A stretch of DNA of 13,362 nt from Chamaesiphon sp. (GTDB lineage Bacteria > Cyanobacteriota > Cyanobacteriia > Cyanobacteriales > Chamaesiphonaceae): assembly GCA_026786125.1 (NCBI GenBank), contig JAJAYU010000186.1:1-13362 (forward strand), written 5' to 3'. Made by a program: the position numbers and the translations under genes. Every line of letters begins with the position of its first letter. Positions within the stretch are counted from its first letter, which is position 1. A model generated the notes under the pieces. The model was not told the DNA's origin. It searched no databases and saw nothing but the letters and a program-made list of their open reading frames with translations. Positions 12,968-13,362 of the stretch are shown one piece after another.

Positions 12968-13362
12968 TTACGATTCAAAATAGCCAGTTAATTGAGATTG
13001 TAATCCAGCTCTTGCTCTGGCAATCCGTGATTTGACTGTGCCGATCGATACTCCGGTAGCTTCAGCGATCTCCTCATAAGACAATCCTTCGATTTCACGG
13101 AGGACTATCGTGGTACGGAAAGCGGCTGGGAGATTGGCGATTGCCGATCTCAATTGATCGTAAAACTCAACTGTACTGAGATGCTCTGAAGGGTTGGGGG
13201 TATCGGAAGCAATATCCCACTCCATCGATCCATCTTCGAGATTGATCGGTGCATCCAAAGATAACGGTGGAGCTACTCGCTTGCGTTTTCGTAGCTCATC
13301 GTAGAACAGATTGGTAGCAATCCTACTTAACCACCCGCGAAACTTTTCGGGTTCATTAAGAC
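12968..13362 (-). CDS. sigG: ECF sigma factor, SigG-like (5' end outside window)
   Basis: This is the C-terminal 130 residues of an extracytoplasmic-function sigma-70 factor; the frame is open to the right edge. The visible part begins in region 2 with FRGWLSRIATNLFYDELRKR, the -10 recognition helix (2.4), then passes a linker (SLDAP...). Region 4 follows with the helix-turn-helix LSYEEIAEATGVSIGTVKSR that reads the -35 element. A TTG at 13258 is internal, not a start. The wording of region 2.4 and the linker closely resembles my memory of cyanobacterial SigG (Synechocystis Slr1545), hence the tentative symbol; the ECF call itself is firm. The downstream anti-sigma gene on the same strand supports a sigma/anti-sigma operon. 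Confidence 0.9.
   Translation of the reverse strand, partial: LNEPEKFRGWLSRIATNLFYDELRKRKRVAPPLSLDAPINLEDGSMEWDIASDTPNPSEHLSTVEFYDQLRSAIANLPAAFRTTIVLREIEGLSYEEIAEATGVSIGTVKSRIARARAGLQSQLTGYFES

Noticed and set aside
13256..13258. TTG as the start of the sigma factor
   Set aside because: The frame continues upstream with clear sigma region 2.4 sequence to the window edge, so this TTG is internal.
1..13362. CRISPR array, tRNA, insertion sequence or phage cassette
   Set aside because: No spaced long direct repeats, cloverleaf, transposase or phage genes were seen; the repeats present are short foldbacks and tandem heptamers.

Overview
The window looks like chromosomal DNA from a cyanobacterium. 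The evidence is the gene content: an mreC-mreD pair, a zinc-ribbon Ser/Thr kinase fused to WD40 repeats, a short SSB without an acidic tail, a PAO/Lls1-type Rieske oxygenase, MurT-GatD, and an ECF sigma factor closely resembling cyanobacterial SigG. Intergenic short tandem heptamers and very frequent CGATCG palindromes, the core of the cyanobacterial HIP1 repeat, point the same way. No rRNA, tRNA, CRISPR array, transposase or phage gene was seen.

Layout. At 1-1548 a leader with a foldback repeat precedes mreC and mreD (+), which overlap by four bases and serve cell-wall elongation. At 1680-3581 (+) is a predicted soluble sensor or signalling kinase with a complete seven-blade propeller. At 3667-4020 (+) is ssb. 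At 4021-4133, between ssb and a convergent ABC exporter gene, lie a GC-rich foldback repeat and a decayed second copy of the exporter's 3' end. The exporter gene occupies 4134-5906 (-). Two small genes follow on +: a DUF2470 protein (6062-6352) and a DUF1232/YkvA-type membrane protein (6533-6829). The second has 11-bp tandem repeats running into its ribosome-binding site. A strong bidirectional terminator separates it from the convergent Rieske oxygenase gene (6955-8343, -). Next is a 287-bp gap with a terminator hairpin and another foldback repeat, then a DppC-type permease gene (8631-9821, -).

A divergent promoter region leads to murT (10022-11380, +) and gatD (11495-12286, +), which should encode the lipid II amidotransferase. 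They are unusually separated by 114 bp carrying a foldback element related to the one after ssb. A shared terminator separates gatD from the last operon on -: an ECF sigma factor (running off the right edge) followed by a one-pass membrane anti-sigma factor. A perfect 12-bp hairpin abuts the sigma stop codon.

The common theme is the envelope: rod-shape proteins, peptidoglycan amidation, an exporter, a peptide-type permease and a probable envelope-stress sigma/anti-sigma pair. The genes nevertheless sit in several independent transcription units. I found no clear case for a new multi-gene system. The most unusual items are the exporter relic, the two related foldback elements, the hairpin between sigma and anti-sigma genes, and the strength of the CGATCG bias.
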